Shown here piece by piece: positions 34,569 to 44,235 of a DNA stretch of 64,000 nucleotides (positions within the stretch are counted from its first letter, which is position 1; the number at the start of each line of letters is the position of its first letter). This stretch comes from Ferrimonas sp048263965 (GTDB taxonomy: Bacteria; Pseudomonadota; Gammaproteobacteria; Enterobacterales; Shewanellaceae). A program made the translations under genes and the position numbers. The notes below the pieces were generated by a model, which made no database searches, was not told the DNA's origin, and saw only the letters and a list, made by a program, of their open reading frames with translations. Where the stretch lies: assembly GCF_048263965.1 (NCBI RefSeq), contig NZ_JBLXDO010000017.1, forward strand, positions 1 through 64,000, given 5' to 3'.

Positions 34569-36317
34569 ATGAAGCGCGCCCCCCTCACCTCAGTCGTACC
34601 CTGGATCTTGTCACTGCTTAAACCCTATCGGGGGCGGGTGATTGCCGCCTGTGTGGCGCTCGCGGTGGGCTCCCTCAGCTGGCTGGCTTTGGGGCAGGGG
34701 GTGAAGATGCTGGTGGATGAGGGGTTCCTGTCGGACAACAGCCAACGTCTCAATCAGATTATGCTGGTGGTGCTGGGGATCAATCTGCTGGGGGCCCTAG
34801 CGGCGTTTTGTCGCTTCTACCTGATGTCCTGGCTGGGGGAGCGGGTCAGCGCCGATATCCGCCGCACTGTCTACAACCACCTGTTGACCCTCTCTCCAGG
34901 TTTCTATGAGTCCACCCGCACCGGGGAGGTGATCTCCCGCTTTACCAGTGACACCACGGTGATTCAGACCGTGGTGGGGATGAGCCTTTCCATGGCGCTG
35001 CGCTCCAGCGTCACCCTGGTGGGGGGCCTGCTGATGATGCTGGTGACCAGCCCGATGATGACCCTGTACACCGCGGTGGCCGTGCCCCTGGTGCTGGTGC
35101 CCATTCGGGTACTGGGCGCCAAGGTGAGAATATACGCCAAGGCGAGCCAGGACAGGGTGGCGGACATCGGCGCCTACGTGGATGAAACCCTCCATGAGAT
35201 CCATACGGTGCAATCCTATACCCACGAGGCGGTGGACAGGGGCAACTTCAACGAGCGAGTGGAAGCGGTGATCGAGGCCGCCGCCAATCGCATCCGTCAC
35301 CGTGGCCTGTTGATCGCCCTGGTGATGGGACTCAGTGTCGGCGCCATCACCCTGGTCGCCTGGCTGGGGGCCCTGGAGGTGCTCGGTGGCGGCATGAGTG
35401 CCGGTGAACTGACCGCCTTCCTGTTCTATGCGGTGATGGTGGCCGGTGCGGTGGCCACGGTGTCTGAAGTGATCGGTGAGGTGCAGCGCGCCGCGGGGGC
35501 GACAGAACGACTGCTGGAGCTGCTCAGCACCCAGCCAGAGATCCGGGCTCCGGAATCACCTCTGGCCTTGCCTTCGCCTGTGCGTGGCGAGCTGATCCTG
35601 GAGAATCTTTTCTTTGCCTACCCCAGTGCCCCGGACAAAGCGGTCCTCGAAGAGCTGAATCTGACCCTTAATCCCGGTGAACGGGTGGCCCTGGTGGGCC
35701 CCAGTGGCGCCGGCAAGTCCACCCTGTTTCAGCTGTTGCAACAGTTCTATCTGCCACAGCAGGGTAGGGTACTGCTTGATGGGACAGACCTGACTTCACT
35801 GGACCCTCTGGAGATTCGCCGTCAGTTCGCCCTGGTGCCCCAGGAGTCGGTGATCTTTGCCAGCAGCGCGCTGGAAAATGTGCGCTACGGTCGACCCGGT
35901 GCCTCCCTGGAGGAGGTGAAGCAGGCCTGCCGTGCGGCCCGGGCCCATGAGTTTATCGAGGCTCTGCCTCAGGGGTATGACACCAACCTGGGGGAGCGCG
36001 GGGTGCGTCTCTCCGGCGGTCAGAAGCAGCGCATCGCCATTGCCCGGGCCCTGTTGGCGGACCGGCCGGTACTGCTGCTGGATGAGGCCACCAGTGCCCT
36101 GGATGCCGCCAGTGAACAGCAGGTGAAGCTGGCCCTGGACGAGCTGATGCGGGGCAAGACCACGGTGATCATCGCTCACCGCCTGGCCACCGTGGTCAAT
36201 GCGGACCGGATTGTGGTGATGGAGCAGGGGAGAATCATCGCCATGGGTACCCACAGCGAGCTGGTGGCCAGAAACGCCCTCTACAAGGAGTTGGCGGACC
36301 TGCAACTGGTGAGTTGA
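34569..36317 (+). CDS. ABC exporter, MsbA-related half transporter
   Basis: A 582-residue fused membrane domain (six helices, residues about 15-300) and ATPase with Walker A GPSGAGKST, signature LSGGQKQRIAIARAL, Walker B LLLDEATSALD and switch His in IIAHRLATV. It belongs to the MsbA-related subgroup widespread in proteobacteria rather than to MsbA itself, since no lpxK lies next to it. ATG 34569 starts the first basic-plus-helix segment; the frame is open 57 bases further up. Substrate unknown. Confidence 0.88.
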   Translation: MKRAPLTSVVPWILSLLKPYRGRVIAACVALAVGSLSWLALGQGVKMLVDEGFLSDNSQRLNQIMLVVLGINLLGALAAFCRFYLMSWLGERVSADIRRTVYNHLLTLSPGFYESTRTGEVISRFTSDTTVIQTVVGMSLSMALRSSVTLVGGLLMMLVTSPMMTLYTAVAVPLVLVPIRVLGAKVRIYAKASQDRVADIGAYVDETLHEIHTVQSYTHEAVDRGNFNERVEAVIEAAANRIRHRGLLIALVMGLSVGAITLVAWLGALEVLGGGMSAGELTAFLFYAVMVAGAVATVSEVIGEVQRAAGATERLLELLSTQPEIRAPESPLALPSPVRGELILENLFFAYPSAPDKAVLEELNLTLNPGERVALVGPSGAGKSTLFQLLQQFYLPQQGRVLLDGTDLTSLDPLEIRRQFALVPQESVIFASSALENVRYGRPGASLEEVKQACRAARAHEFIEALPQGYDTNLGERGVRLSGGQKQRIAIARALLADRPVLLLDEATSALDAASEQQVKLALDELMRGKTTVIIAHRLATVVNADRIVVMEQGRIIAMGTHSELVARNALYKELADLQLVS

Positions 36318-36431
36318 GGCTGTATCTGACCCAGATTGCCCGAGATTTTGTTGGCAGCTTGATCCACCGCACCGTCAGCTACCGTCCCGGCGCGGCATAA
36401 TGGTTCCTTTTGAATGCTACTGAGAGCCACC

Positions 36432-37649
36432 ATGGACAAGCTGCTAGATCGCTTTCTTCACTACGTAACCTTTGATACCCAGGCGGACGCCGAGTCCAGC
36501 ACCCTGCCCAGCACTCCGGGACAGCTGGTGCTGGCTCGTGCCCTGTTTGATGAACTCACCAACCTGGGGTTTGCGGACGTCTCTCTGGATGACAACGGCT
36601 ATGTGATGGCCACCCTGCCTGCCAACAGCCAGCGTGAGCTGCCGACCATCGGCTTTATCGCTCACATGGATACCGCCCCGGATGCGTCAGGTAAGGATGT
36701 ACGGCCGCAGATCATCCGTGATTACGATGGTGGTGTGGTGGCCCTGGGCGACAAGGGGGAGAAGCTGGATCCGGCCCAGTATCCGGCGCTGAACAGCCTG
36801 AAGGGTAAAACCCTGATCACCACCGACGGTTCCACCCTGCTGGGGGCGGACAACAAGGCGGGCATTGCCGAGATCATCACCGCCATGATGGTGCTCAAGG
36901 CCAACCCGCAGATTGAGCACGGACCCATACGCATCGGCTTTACCCCGGATGAGGAGATTGGTCTGGGGGCCAGTGAGTTCGATGTGGCCAAGTTTGGTGC
37001 CCAGTGGGCCTATACCATAGATGGCGGTCCTGTGGGTGAGCTGGAGTATGAGAACTTCAATGCCGCCAGCGCCACCCTGGTGTTCAGCGGCAACTCGGTG
37101 CATCCCGGCAGTGCCAAAAACAAACTGGTCAACGCCCTGTCCCTGGCCACCGGGTTCCATCAGCAGATGCCCAGCAGTGAGACGCCGGAGCATACCGAAG
37201 GCTATGAGGGGTTCTACCACCTGGTGGGGATCAAGGGGGGCACCGCCGAGGCCAGCCTGCACTACATCGTCCGTGATTTCTGCCTCGACTCCCTGGCCCG
37301 TCGCCGTGTCTATCTGCAGGCTCAGGCCGATGCCTTCACCCGGTCGGGCAAGCCCTGCGAGCTGCAGTGGACCGATGGCTATCGCAACATGAGGGAGCAG
37401 GTGGAGCCTCATCCGCACATCATTGAGCTGGCCAGGGAGGCGATGCTGGAGTGCGGTGTTGAGCCGGACATCAAGCCTATTCGCGGCGGAACCGATGGGG
37501 CGGTACTTTCCTATAAAGGACTGCCTTGTCCTAATATCTTTACTGGGGGCTACAACTTCCACGGAAAGCATGAGTTCATCACCCTGGAGGGGATGGAGCA
37601 GGCAGTGGCGGTGATCGTCAAGCTGTGTCAGCTGACGGCGGCCCGCTGA
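36432..37649 (+). CDS. pepT: Peptidase T (tripeptide aminopeptidase)
   Basis: A 405-residue M20B zinc peptidase that cuts the N-terminal residue from tripeptides in the cytoplasm. Metal and catalytic landmarks are IGFIAHMDTAPD, LLGADNKAGIAE, FTPDEEIGLGA and the last His in NFHGKHEF. Length and ends fit E. coli PepT. ATG 36432 was chosen over an in-frame start 18 bases upstream. In E. coli this enzyme is FNR-controlled; I see no clear site here. Confidence 0.96.
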   Translation: MDKLLDRFLHYVTFDTQADAESSTLPSTPGQLVLARALFDELTNLGFADVSLDDNGYVMATLPANSQRELPTIGFIAHMDTAPDASGKDVRPQIIRDYDGGVVALGDKGEKLDPAQYPALNSLKGKTLITTDGSTLLGADNKAGIAEIITAMMVLKANPQIEHGPIRIGFTPDEEIGLGASEFDVAKFGAQWAYTIDGGPVGELEYENFNAASATLVFSGNSVHPGSAKNKLVNALSLATGFHQQMPSSETPEHTEGYEGFYHLVGIKGGTAEASLHYIVRDFCLDSLARRRVYLQAQADAFTRSGKPCELQWTDGYRNMREQVEPHPHIIELAREAMLECGVEPDIKPIRGGTDGAVLSYKGLPCPNIFTGGYNFHGKHEFITLEGMEQAVAVIVKLCQLTAAR

Positions 37650-37684
37650 TCGAGAGCGGGGCCGGGCCCTGCCATGGAGCATCT

Positions 37685-38023
37685 ATGATTGCGGTGATAC
37701 TGGAGATCTACCCCACACAATCCGGCAAGGAGGCGTTTACGGCCCTGGCGGAGCGGTTGCTGGTGATGATCAGTGGTCACCGGGGGCTGGTGTCCATCGA
37801 GCGGTTTCAAAGCCTGATGGATGAGCACAAGCTGCTCAGCCTCTCTTTCTGGCTGACCCGTGAAGATGTCCAGCAGTGGCATCGTCATCTGCAACAGGAG
37901 TTGTCACAGGATCCCGCAGCCAAGGCCCTGATTCGCCACTATCGAGTGCGCACCGCTCTGGTGGAGCGGGATCATGCCGGTGACCACCGCCATATAGATG
38001 CCTACTTTGACCATCTGGCCTGA
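37685..38023 (+). CDS. Small ABM-like (antibiotic biosynthesis monooxygenase fold) protein
   Basis: A 112-residue protein with the dimeric alpha-beta barrel pattern of the ABM family: AVILEIYPTQSGKEAFTALA, then GLVSIERFQSL, LLSLSFWLTREDVQQW. Such proteins range from quinol monooxygenases to heme-degrading enzymes, so the name says little about the substrate. It starts 35 bases after pepT and may be cotranscribed. Confidence 0.65.
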   Translation: MIAVILEIYPTQSGKEAFTALAERLLVMISGHRGLVSIERFQSLMDEHKLLSLSFWLTREDVQQWHRHLQQELSQDPAAKALIRHYRVRTALVERDHAGDHRHIDAYFDHLA

Positions 38024-38104
38024 AATCAGGTCGCTTTAAGCCCTCCCGGTTTGCTTCAGGCCAGATCAGCCGTTAGCTTGAGGCCAGAATCTGAGGAGGG
38101 CAGC

Positions 38105-38776
38105 ATGTCGCAACAGGGGTTTCAACAAGAGTATCGCCGGGGGATAGCGCCCGGCTATTCCGGCTACCTTCACGCCACTGCCGTGCTGGCCATTGGGGCT
38201 GCTGTCCTGGGATACAGCGCCGTGCAGCTCCAATCTCCCTCTTCCTGGCAGTGGCTGACCGTGTTGGCGGCATTGCTCATCGGCAACCTGCTCGAGTATG
38301 TGGCTCATCGCTGGCTGGGGCATCGCCGAACCCGGCTGTTGCCCCTGTTCTACCAGCGTCACAGCGGTGATCATCACAGGTTTTTCACCCATCTGGATAT
38401 GCTCTGGCAAAGCCACCGTGACTGGCGGGTGGTGCTGTTTCCCCTTTATCTCATCCTGTTGGTGATTGTGGCCAACGCTGCTCTGGGGTGGGGCCTGGCT
38501 CAGCTGTTTGGGGAGAACCTGGGCTGGTTGTGGTTGATGGGCACGGTATCGGCCTATCTGCTCTACGAAATCTGTCACTTCACCTGGCACCTTCCGGCCA
38601 ATCACCCGCTGTTTCGAATCCGAGCGCTGGATGCCATGAGGGAGAGGCACAGGCTGCACCATCACCCCAAATGGATGAACCGCATCAACTTTAACATCAC
38701 CTGGCCGCTGACTGACTGGCTGCTGGGAACAGACTCTCCCCGCGAGCCCGGGGGGCCATCGTCACCAATAGAGTAA
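38105..38776 (+). CDS. Fatty acid hydroxylase/sterol desaturase superfamily membrane protein
   Basis: A 223-residue protein with about four helices and the di-iron histidine clusters of this superfamily: HRWLGH (about residue 72), HSGDHHRFF (about 90) and HRLHHHP near residue 180. Relatives hydroxylate or desaturate lipids. The substrate is unknown. GAGGAGGG lies just before the ATG at 38105. It heads or joins a short plus-strand run with the next gene 9 bases later. Confidence 0.75.
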   Translation: MSQQGFQQEYRRGIAPGYSGYLHATAVLAIGAAVLGYSAVQLQSPSSWQWLTVLAALLIGNLLEYVAHRWLGHRRTRLLPLFYQRHSGDHHRFFTHLDMLWQSHRDWRVVLFPLYLILLVIVANAALGWGLAQLFGENLGWLWLMGTVSAYLLYEICHFTWHLPANHPLFRIRALDAMRERHRLHHHPKWMNRINFNITWPLTDWLLGTDSPREPGGPSSPIE

Positions 38777-38785
38777 GGAGTACTC

Positions 38786-39145
38786 ATGTCTGAAACGGAC
38801 CTGCACGCCCAGGGCGGCTTCACTGAAAAAGAGGACAGTGCCAAGACCCATGGGCTGATCGCCTATGGATTGATGCTGGCGGGCGCCTTTACCGGGATTC
38901 TGTGGTTGGTGGGGGCCATCTGGGCCATGCTCAAGCGGGCAGACGCCCGGGGCACCCGCTTCGAGGATCACTACCAGAATATGGTGACCACCTTCTGGTG
39001 GGGGTTGGGGCTGGCCCTGTTGGGGGTGGCGTTGATCCCCTTTGGGCTGGGGTTGCTGGTGCTCTTTGCCATGGGCCTCTGGACCCTGTACCGATTGATA
39101 AAGGGGCTGATTCGCCTGATGGACAATCGCAGCTTCCAGAACTAG
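38786..39145 (+). CDS. DUF4870-like small membrane protein
   Basis: A 119-residue protein with three helices (GLIAYGLMLAGAFTGILWLV, TTFWWGLGLALLGVALIP, LLVLFAMGLWTLYRLIKGL) separated by a polar loop DARGTRFEDHYQN. This matches the small DUF4870/Tic20-like proteins of proteobacteria. AAGGAG lies just upstream. Function unknown. Confidence 0.75.
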   Translation: MSETDLHAQGGFTEKEDSAKTHGLIAYGLMLAGAFTGILWLVGAIWAMLKRADARGTRFEDHYQNMVTTFWWGLGLALLGVALIPFGLGLLVLFAMGLWTLYRLIKGLIRLMDNRSFQN

Positions 39146-39195
39146 GTCAACAGGTCGTTAGGACAGGAGGGAAGCTTAAAGCTGGTGCCGCCAGC

Positions 39196-41679
39196 TCAGG
39201 GCGTCATTTTTTTGAGCAGCAGCTCGGTGAGCCTGTCCGCGGTCAGGGGGCGGCTGAACAGGAAACCCTGTGCCAGGCGGCAGCCGCTGTCACACAGGAA
39301 GCCTGCCTGGCCCTGGTTCTCCACCCCTTCGGCGATCACCGTCAGGGAGAGAGAGTGGCCCATGGAGATGATCGCTTCTACGATGCCCCGGCTGTCCTGA
39401 TCGCCAGGGACACCACTGACGAAGCTGCGGTCAATCTTCAGGGTGTTGAGGGGTAGCCGTTTCAGGTAGCTCAGGGAGGAGTAGCCTGTGCCAAAGTCAT
39501 CGATGGAGATGTGGATCCCCATGCTCCTCAGTTGACCCAGACGGCGGATCGACTCCTCCGGATTCTGAATCATAAAACTCTCTGTCACCTCCAGCTCCAG
39601 TGCCGAAGCGGGCATGCCGCTCTCCATCAGCACCTGGCTTACCTCACTGACAAAGTTGTCTTTCAGCAGCTGGGGGCCGGCGATGTTGACGGCGATGCGG
39701 CCAAAGTTCAGGCTCTGGTCAAGCCAGTTGGCGCCCTGGTGACAGGCCTGCTTCAGTACCCACAGACCGATTTCGTCGATGAGGCCTATACGCTCGGCAG
39801 CAGGAATGAACCTCGACGGGGAAACCTGTCCAAGCTCTTCAGACTGCCACCGAAGCAGGGCTTCCAGACCCACCAGTTGACCGCTGTTGAGATCCACCTG
39901 GGGCTGATAGACCAGATAAAACTCCTCTCGCTCCAGGGCGGAGTGCAAGGCGCTTTGCACCTTGAGGTGCTCCATGGACTCTTCGGTCAGGGTATGGGTA
40001 TAGAAGGCGAAGCTGTTGCGACCCTGCTGTTTGGCCCGGTACATGGCGGTATCGGCGTTGCGAAGCAGGGTGTCCCTGCTGCTGCCATCCTGAGGGTAAA
40101 GGGCGATGCCCATGCTGCCGGTGAGTTTCAGCTGCTCCCCTGTGCTGAGAGCCACAGGTTGCTGGAACAGGCTCATCAGGCCGCTGGCAACATTGGTGGC
40201 CGCAGGAGCCCCGCCCACTTCAGGAAGCAGAATCACAAACTCATCTCCGCCAATCCGTGCGACGGTATCCGAGCTTCGCAGCTGGTTCTTGAGGCGCTGG
40301 GCTATTTCACACAGCACCTCGTCGCCCACCAGATGGCCGCGACTGTCATTGATCAGCTTGAAGTGGTCCACATCGATAAACACCACCGCCAGTTCACTCT
40401 GGTTCCTGGTGGCACGGGCGATCTCCTGGTCCAACTGGCTGTGGATGCGCACCCGGTTCGGCAAACCGGTGAGAGGATCATGGTAGGCCATGTGGGCCAG
40501 GCGCTCTTCGGTCTGTTTCTGCAGTGAGATGTCGGAGAAGAGGGCGACCAGGTAGCGGATGCCGCCATCATCATCGTATACCGCCGAGTGAGTGGCCATC
40601 TGTGGGTAGAGGGTGCCGTCCTTACGCCGATTCCACACCTCGCCGTGCCAGTGCCCCTGAGCCAGCATGCTTCGCCACATCGACTCGTAGAATGTCTGGT
40701 CATGGCGGCCCGACTTGAGGATCCTGGGGTTGTTGGTCAGGGCCTCCTCTCGGCTGTATCCGGTGATGCGGCAAAAGGCGTCATTGACCTCGATGATGGT
40801 GCCGCGATGATCGGTGATCATCACCCCTTCCGCAGAGTTGGCAAACACCGTGGCGGCCAGGGTCAGCTGCTCCTGGAATACCCGACGCTGGGTGACGTTT
40901 CGAGTCATGCCGATGACCCCCAGCAGCTCTCCCTGCTTGTCGATAATGGGGCTCTTGATGGTTTCCAGCCAGGTCTGCTGCTCCGGATCGCCGGGGTCGG
41001 CGCACTCCTCCACCACCATCTGTCGACACTGACGAATTGCCTGGTTGTCGGCGGCTTCAAACACGGCGGCCCGCTCAGGCCCAAACAGCTGGGTGTCGTT
41101 TCGCCCAAGGGGAGAGCATTGCCAGTCGCGGACCACACTCTGGTTGGCTGCAACGTAGATGCCTTTGGCATCCTTAATCCAGACATGATCCTCAATGCTG
41201 TTGATGAAATCATTGAGGGTGATGCCTCTCAGGGCGGCGTCCTCGCCAGCCTGAGCATCCGTGTGGTGTTTCAGATGCCTGGCCAGATCGTTTTCCATTC
41301 GTCCACAGAGGTTGTCCTTGAGCAGCTTGGCATCGTCACTCAGCGCTGTCGGTCCATAGAGGCAGATGAGGCCGAAGAGCACGCCGTTGGGCCAGAACAC
41401 CTCGTGGAGATGCAGCCTGGGATCCCTGGTTTTTTTGTCCGACGTATAGTTCAGGGTGGCACGAAGTTGCTCGGCCACTGGGGTGAGGATCAGCTTCAGT
41501 TGTTCGGGTGAGCAGTCGTTGGCGTCACAGAGCAAAATGGGCTCTGCGCCCTGATCCACGTGAAGGATGACGCCTTTGGCGTCAGCGGCGTTGGCCAGCA
41601 GCCTCATGGAGGGGCGCCAGTCCTGGCCCAGATCTGCAAAGACGCTTGTGTCCAGCCACTCTGGATTCAGTACTGCCAC
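39196..41679 (-). CDS. PAS-PAS-GGDEF-EAL c-di-GMP enzyme
   Basis: An 827-residue soluble protein. Residues 1-150 look GAF-like; two PAS domains follow (about 155-270 and 275-395), then GGDEF (395-560) and EAL (575-820). The cyclase site GGDEF (477-481) and its inhibition motif RSSD five residues upstream are intact, and so are the phosphodiesterase motifs EALLRW (606), DDFGTGYSSL and the final EGVE. Both activities are possible; which dominates cannot be told. No signal peptide or membrane helix. It stands alone, 210 bases after a GNAT gene on the same strand. Confidence 0.93.
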   Translation of the reverse strand: MAVLNPEWLDTSVFADLGQDWRPSMRLLANAADAKGVILHVDQGAEPILLCDANDCSPEQLKLILTPVAEQLRATLNYTSDKKTRDPRLHLHEVFWPNGVLFGLICLYGPTALSDDAKLLKDNLCGRMENDLARHLKHHTDAQAGEDAALRGITLNDFINSIEDHVWIKDAKGIYVAANQSVVRDWQCSPLGRNDTQLFGPERAAVFEAADNQAIRQCRQMVVEECADPGDPEQQTWLETIKSPIIDKQGELLGVIGMTRNVTQRRVFQEQLTLAATVFANSAEGVMITDHRGTIIEVNDAFCRITGYSREEALTNNPRILKSGRHDQTFYESMWRSMLAQGHWHGEVWNRRKDGTLYPQMATHSAVYDDDGGIRYLVALFSDISLQKQTEERLAHMAYHDPLTGLPNRVRIHSQLDQEIARATRNQSELAVVFIDVDHFKLINDSRGHLVGDEVLCEIAQRLKNQLRSSDTVARIGGDEFVILLPEVGGAPAATNVASGLMSLFQQPVALSTGEQLKLTGSMGIALYPQDGSSRDTLLRNADTAMYRAKQQGRNSFAFYTHTLTEESMEHLKVQSALHSALEREEFYLVYQPQVDLNSGQLVGLEALLRWQSEELGQVSPSRFIPAAERIGLIDEIGLWVLKQACHQGANWLDQSLNFGRIAVNIAGPQLLKDNFVSEVSQVLMESGMPASALELEVTESFMIQNPEESIRRLGQLRSMGIHISIDDFGTGYSSLSYLKRLPLNTLKIDRSFVSGVPGDQDSRGIVEAIISMGHSLSLTVIAEGVENQGQAGFLCDSGCRLAQGFLFSRPLTADRLTELLLKKMTP

Positions 41680-41888
41680 TCAGATGCTCCCCTAGGCTCA
41701 AACAGGCTACAATAAATAATGCCAACAATAATAAAGACTTGCCTAACGCTTTGGGGCGTCAGGCTGATTTTTATGCTGGGATTATCTCATTTCGCCGGAC
41801 TATTGGGAACCAAGGCTTGTTCCGGGAGAGAAGCTGTACAAGGGCGGGGCCCCGGTTTAGGGGCAGGCGCAACGGCGGTGAGCGGCGA

Positions 41889-42314
41889 TCAGCTCAGCTC
41901 CTTTTTCAGAAAGAAGCTGACGTAGCCGGGGGGCATATCCTCCAGCTTGGCAAACACTTCATAGCTGTGCTGCTGATAGAACTCCAGAGCAAGGTAGTTG
42001 GTGGTCTTGATGAAGATGCCGTGAGCCCCCTTGGCATGGGCGTAGCCCTCCAGTTGGTTCAGCATACGCGTGCCGGCACCGCAGCGTCGCTTGTCCTCTT
42101 CCACCCAGATGCCATCCACATGGAGCCAGCCCAGTTTCACCTCTCCGGCGATACCACCGACGATTCTACCCGTTTCATCTTTAATGAAGCAGGCAACGGT
42201 TTCATGTTGCATGGAGCCAGCAACGGCGTCGTTGAAGCCAATCAGCCCCTGCTTCAGGGCCTGAACTTCGCTCTGGTCCGGCGGGGATACCGGCGTCAGC
42301 TGTAAACTGTCCAT
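41889..42314 (-). CDS. GNAT-family acetyltransferase
   Basis: A 141-residue protein with the GNAT fold: GRIVGGIAGEVKLGWLHVDG (strands 2-4), the acetyl-CoA loop in VEEDKRRCGAGTRML, where Q/R-x-x-G-x-G/A reads RRCGAG, and the C-terminal NYLALEFYQQHSYEVF. Substrate unknown. It lies in a loose minus-strand run with an NTF2-like and a LysR gene. Confidence 0.85.
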   Translation of the reverse strand: MDSLQLTPVSPPDQSEVQALKQGLIGFNDAVAGSMQHETVACFIKDETGRIVGGIAGEVKLGWLHVDGIWVEEDKRRCGAGTRMLNQLEGYAHAKGAHGIFIKTTNYLALEFYQQHSYEVFAKLEDMPPGYVSFFLKKELS

Positions 42315-42394
42315 GTCATTGATCTCTTGGGCTGGGTAACGGGATTAAGTTACTGTCCACCTGGAGTAGTTGCAAGTTCCGCCGAAATCAGACC

Positions 42395-42766
42395 CTAGAA
42401 CTGCTCGGAAAATTCGAGTTTCATTGAAGCCAACTTCCAGTGGCCATCCCCTTGTCGGCACCACTGCTCCATGAGGATCTTTCCTCGGCCGATGTTCATC
42501 TGCCATTGACCACACAACTGGACCTCATCATCGCTGATAAGGGTGACCTGAGTGTTCTTGTAAACCAGATCACTGGCTCCGGATTGCAGCATCCCCTGCC
42601 AGAAAGTGTGAATCTGCTCCTGGCCGGTGAACTGCCCCATGGGCTTAACGTCAAGAGACGCGCCATCGGCGAAACTGGCGACACAATAGTCGAGATTGCC
42701 GTGATTAAACTGATTGATCCAGTTCTGGCTGGCCTTGAGGGCGTTAATCAGGGTGTGATGATGCAT
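42395..42766 (-). CDS. SnoaL/NTF2-like small protein
   Basis: A 123-residue protein with the cone-shaped NTF2-like pattern: N-terminal helix (ALKASQNWINQFNHGNLDYC), GQEQIHTFWQGML, and C-terminal strands (VQLCGQWQMNIGRGKILMEQW, HWKLASMKLEF). Such proteins are often isomerases or ligand binders; no catalytic residues can be assigned here. Confidence 0.65.
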   Translation of the reverse strand: MHHHTLINALKASQNWINQFNHGNLDYCVASFADGASLDVKPMGQFTGQEQIHTFWQGMLQSGASDLVYKNTQVTLISDDEVQLCGQWQMNIGRGKILMEQWCRQGDGHWKLASMKLEFSEQF

Positions 42767-42850
42767 AAGCGCCTCCGGATAGTCAGGCCTGATGACAAAA
42801 GCATAACACCACCAAGTAATATATGCTGCAAACTACCCTTATCTCGCTCT

Positions 42851-43786
42851 TCAGTTGATCGAGGTGGTGTCCAGTATGTTTTTGATGGCTTCTTGGAAGT
42901 TGTTTTTAAGTAGTTCTTCCAGGGTTTTCATGGCTGGGTGCTGATACCAGGAGCGGTTGCATATGAAGCCATACTGAAAATCGATCGGGCTTCCCTCACA
43001 GGTGACCGGTCGCCAAACCAGATTATGTTGGCTGTGTTCTGGGTAGGCGTTGCTTGAAAAGACAGAATAATCCAATTGTTCAGCGCAACGCAGTGCCGCC
43101 TGCATTGAAGCGACGGTTATGTTCGAACTCAGCTTAATGCCGTGCTCTTCAAGAATCACTTTTTCTAGATGCGGAACTTTGGCTCCGGAGTCAAGACTAA
43201 CAAAGTTCATTTTTTGCAGATCATTTATCTCAATCGCCTTGTTGACTGATAGTGGGTTATCGGCACGAAGGTAGACGCCGAGGTGAATGCTTCCGAGTCG
43301 CCTCTGAATGAATCGACTATCAATGTCGAAAGGGAAAAAGTTAATTCCGACAGCAAAATCGCTAGGGTTTAGATCTGGCAGGCTGTCTGTTGGCCAGGCA
43401 TGGAAGCTGAAACCAAGATTACATTGATGTTGTTTTAGCTCTTTCATCAATCCAATCATAATATGCTCGGTAAGGTAGAGTGGCGCGTAAACTTTAAGGC
43501 AGCCCTCCATTCTTTCTATGGAACTCTCCGCCGATTGTTTTATGCAATCATCTAAACTTTTGACAAGTGGAGAGATTGCCTGAATAAGGTTTACGGCAAA
43601 TGCTGTTGGCATATATTGTCCATTGGACGTGATAAATAGTTCATTACCAAAATGGCCACGTAGTTGTGCCAGGCTACGATTAAGCGTTGAACGGCTCACA
43701 CTAAGGTGCCTGATAATGGCGTGTGTCGTCCGATACTCGTTTACAGCCAATAGATACCTTACTAAGTTTAAGTCGAGCTTCGTCAT
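42851..43786 (-). CDS. LysR-family regulator divergent from the AOR operon
   Basis: A 311-residue LysR-type regulator: helix-turn-helix at about residues 15-45 (HAIIRHLSVSRSTLNRSLAQ) and an effector domain with the fold landmarks of the family. The ATG at 43786 has AAGAA upstream and begins the typical LDLNLVRYLLAV segment; a GTG nine codons further is less likely. It is divergent from the cytochrome b-ferredoxin-AOR operon with 449 bases between, so it is the obvious candidate regulator. Its base composition is noticeably more AT-rich than the neighbouring genes. Confidence 0.85.
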   Translation of the reverse strand: MTKLDLNLVRYLLAVNEYRTTHAIIRHLSVSRSTLNRSLAQLRGHFGNELFITSNGQYMPTAFAVNLIQAISPLVKSLDDCIKQSAESSIERMEGCLKVYAPLYLTEHIMIGLMKELKQHQCNLGFSFHAWPTDSLPDLNPSDFAVGINFFPFDIDSRFIQRRLGSIHLGVYLRADNPLSVNKAIEINDLQKMNFVSLDSGAKVPHLEKVILEEHGIKLSSNITVASMQAALRCAEQLDYSVFSSNAYPEHSQHNLVWRPVTCEGSPIDFQYGFICNRSWYQHPAMKTLEELLKNNFQEAIKNILDTTSIN

Positions 43787-44235
43787 TTCTTGTTCTCGTT
43801 GTAATTGAAGCACTCAGGCCGCCTGCTTCACAGGAGGCTATCTTACGCTCACCTTTGCGATATTGACCCAGGTCACAAAAAGGGCTGGTTGGATCGAGAA
43901 GGTTGACGACTACACCCGGGTAAAAGTCAATGCTCGGCATGGTTCAGAGACCATTTATCCATTAGAGCACGATATTAGAACTGATTGAATTGTTACGAGG
44001 TGGGTAAATATGTCCGCATTTTTGTTTGTTGAGCAAATCTGATGTTGTTTCTGGTTTGTCGGAGTTGCTATTTTCTATTGCTTCGGAGGGTTGCTCGTAC
44101 GCTTAGTGAACGGGTTCATATTTGAACTTCCGTTGATTCAGATTTGATTCTGCTTCTAAGAAATACTTCGGCACATCGGCATTACGTATTTCAGAAGTCG
44201 ATAGTTAATTAAATTGAATTCATTGTGGAGCCAAT
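43787..44235. other. Divergent regulatory region, LysR gene and AOR operon
   Basis: AT-rich 449-base spacer without a gene. It contains the TGACC-CA-GGTCA palindrome at 43864-43875, a CCTG-CTTCA-CAGG hairpin near 43825, and a pair CTTCTAAGAAATAC / GTATTTCAGAAG at 44153-44197 that can form a bulged stem just upstream of the operon. Confidence 0.5.
43864..43875. promoter_or_regulatory. Candidate operator between LysR and AOR operon
   Basis: TGACC-CA-GGTCA has perfect 5-base arms, 78 bases upstream of the lysR start. The surrounding TTGACCCAGGTCAC also resembles a weak FNR site (7 of 10). Either an FNR-type or a LysR autoregulatory site. Confidence 0.35.

Noticed and set aside
41719..41925. 68-codon plus-strand frame between the GGDEF-EAL and GNAT genes
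   Set aside because: It overlaps the end of the GNAT gene and shows no ribosome binding site or family feature.
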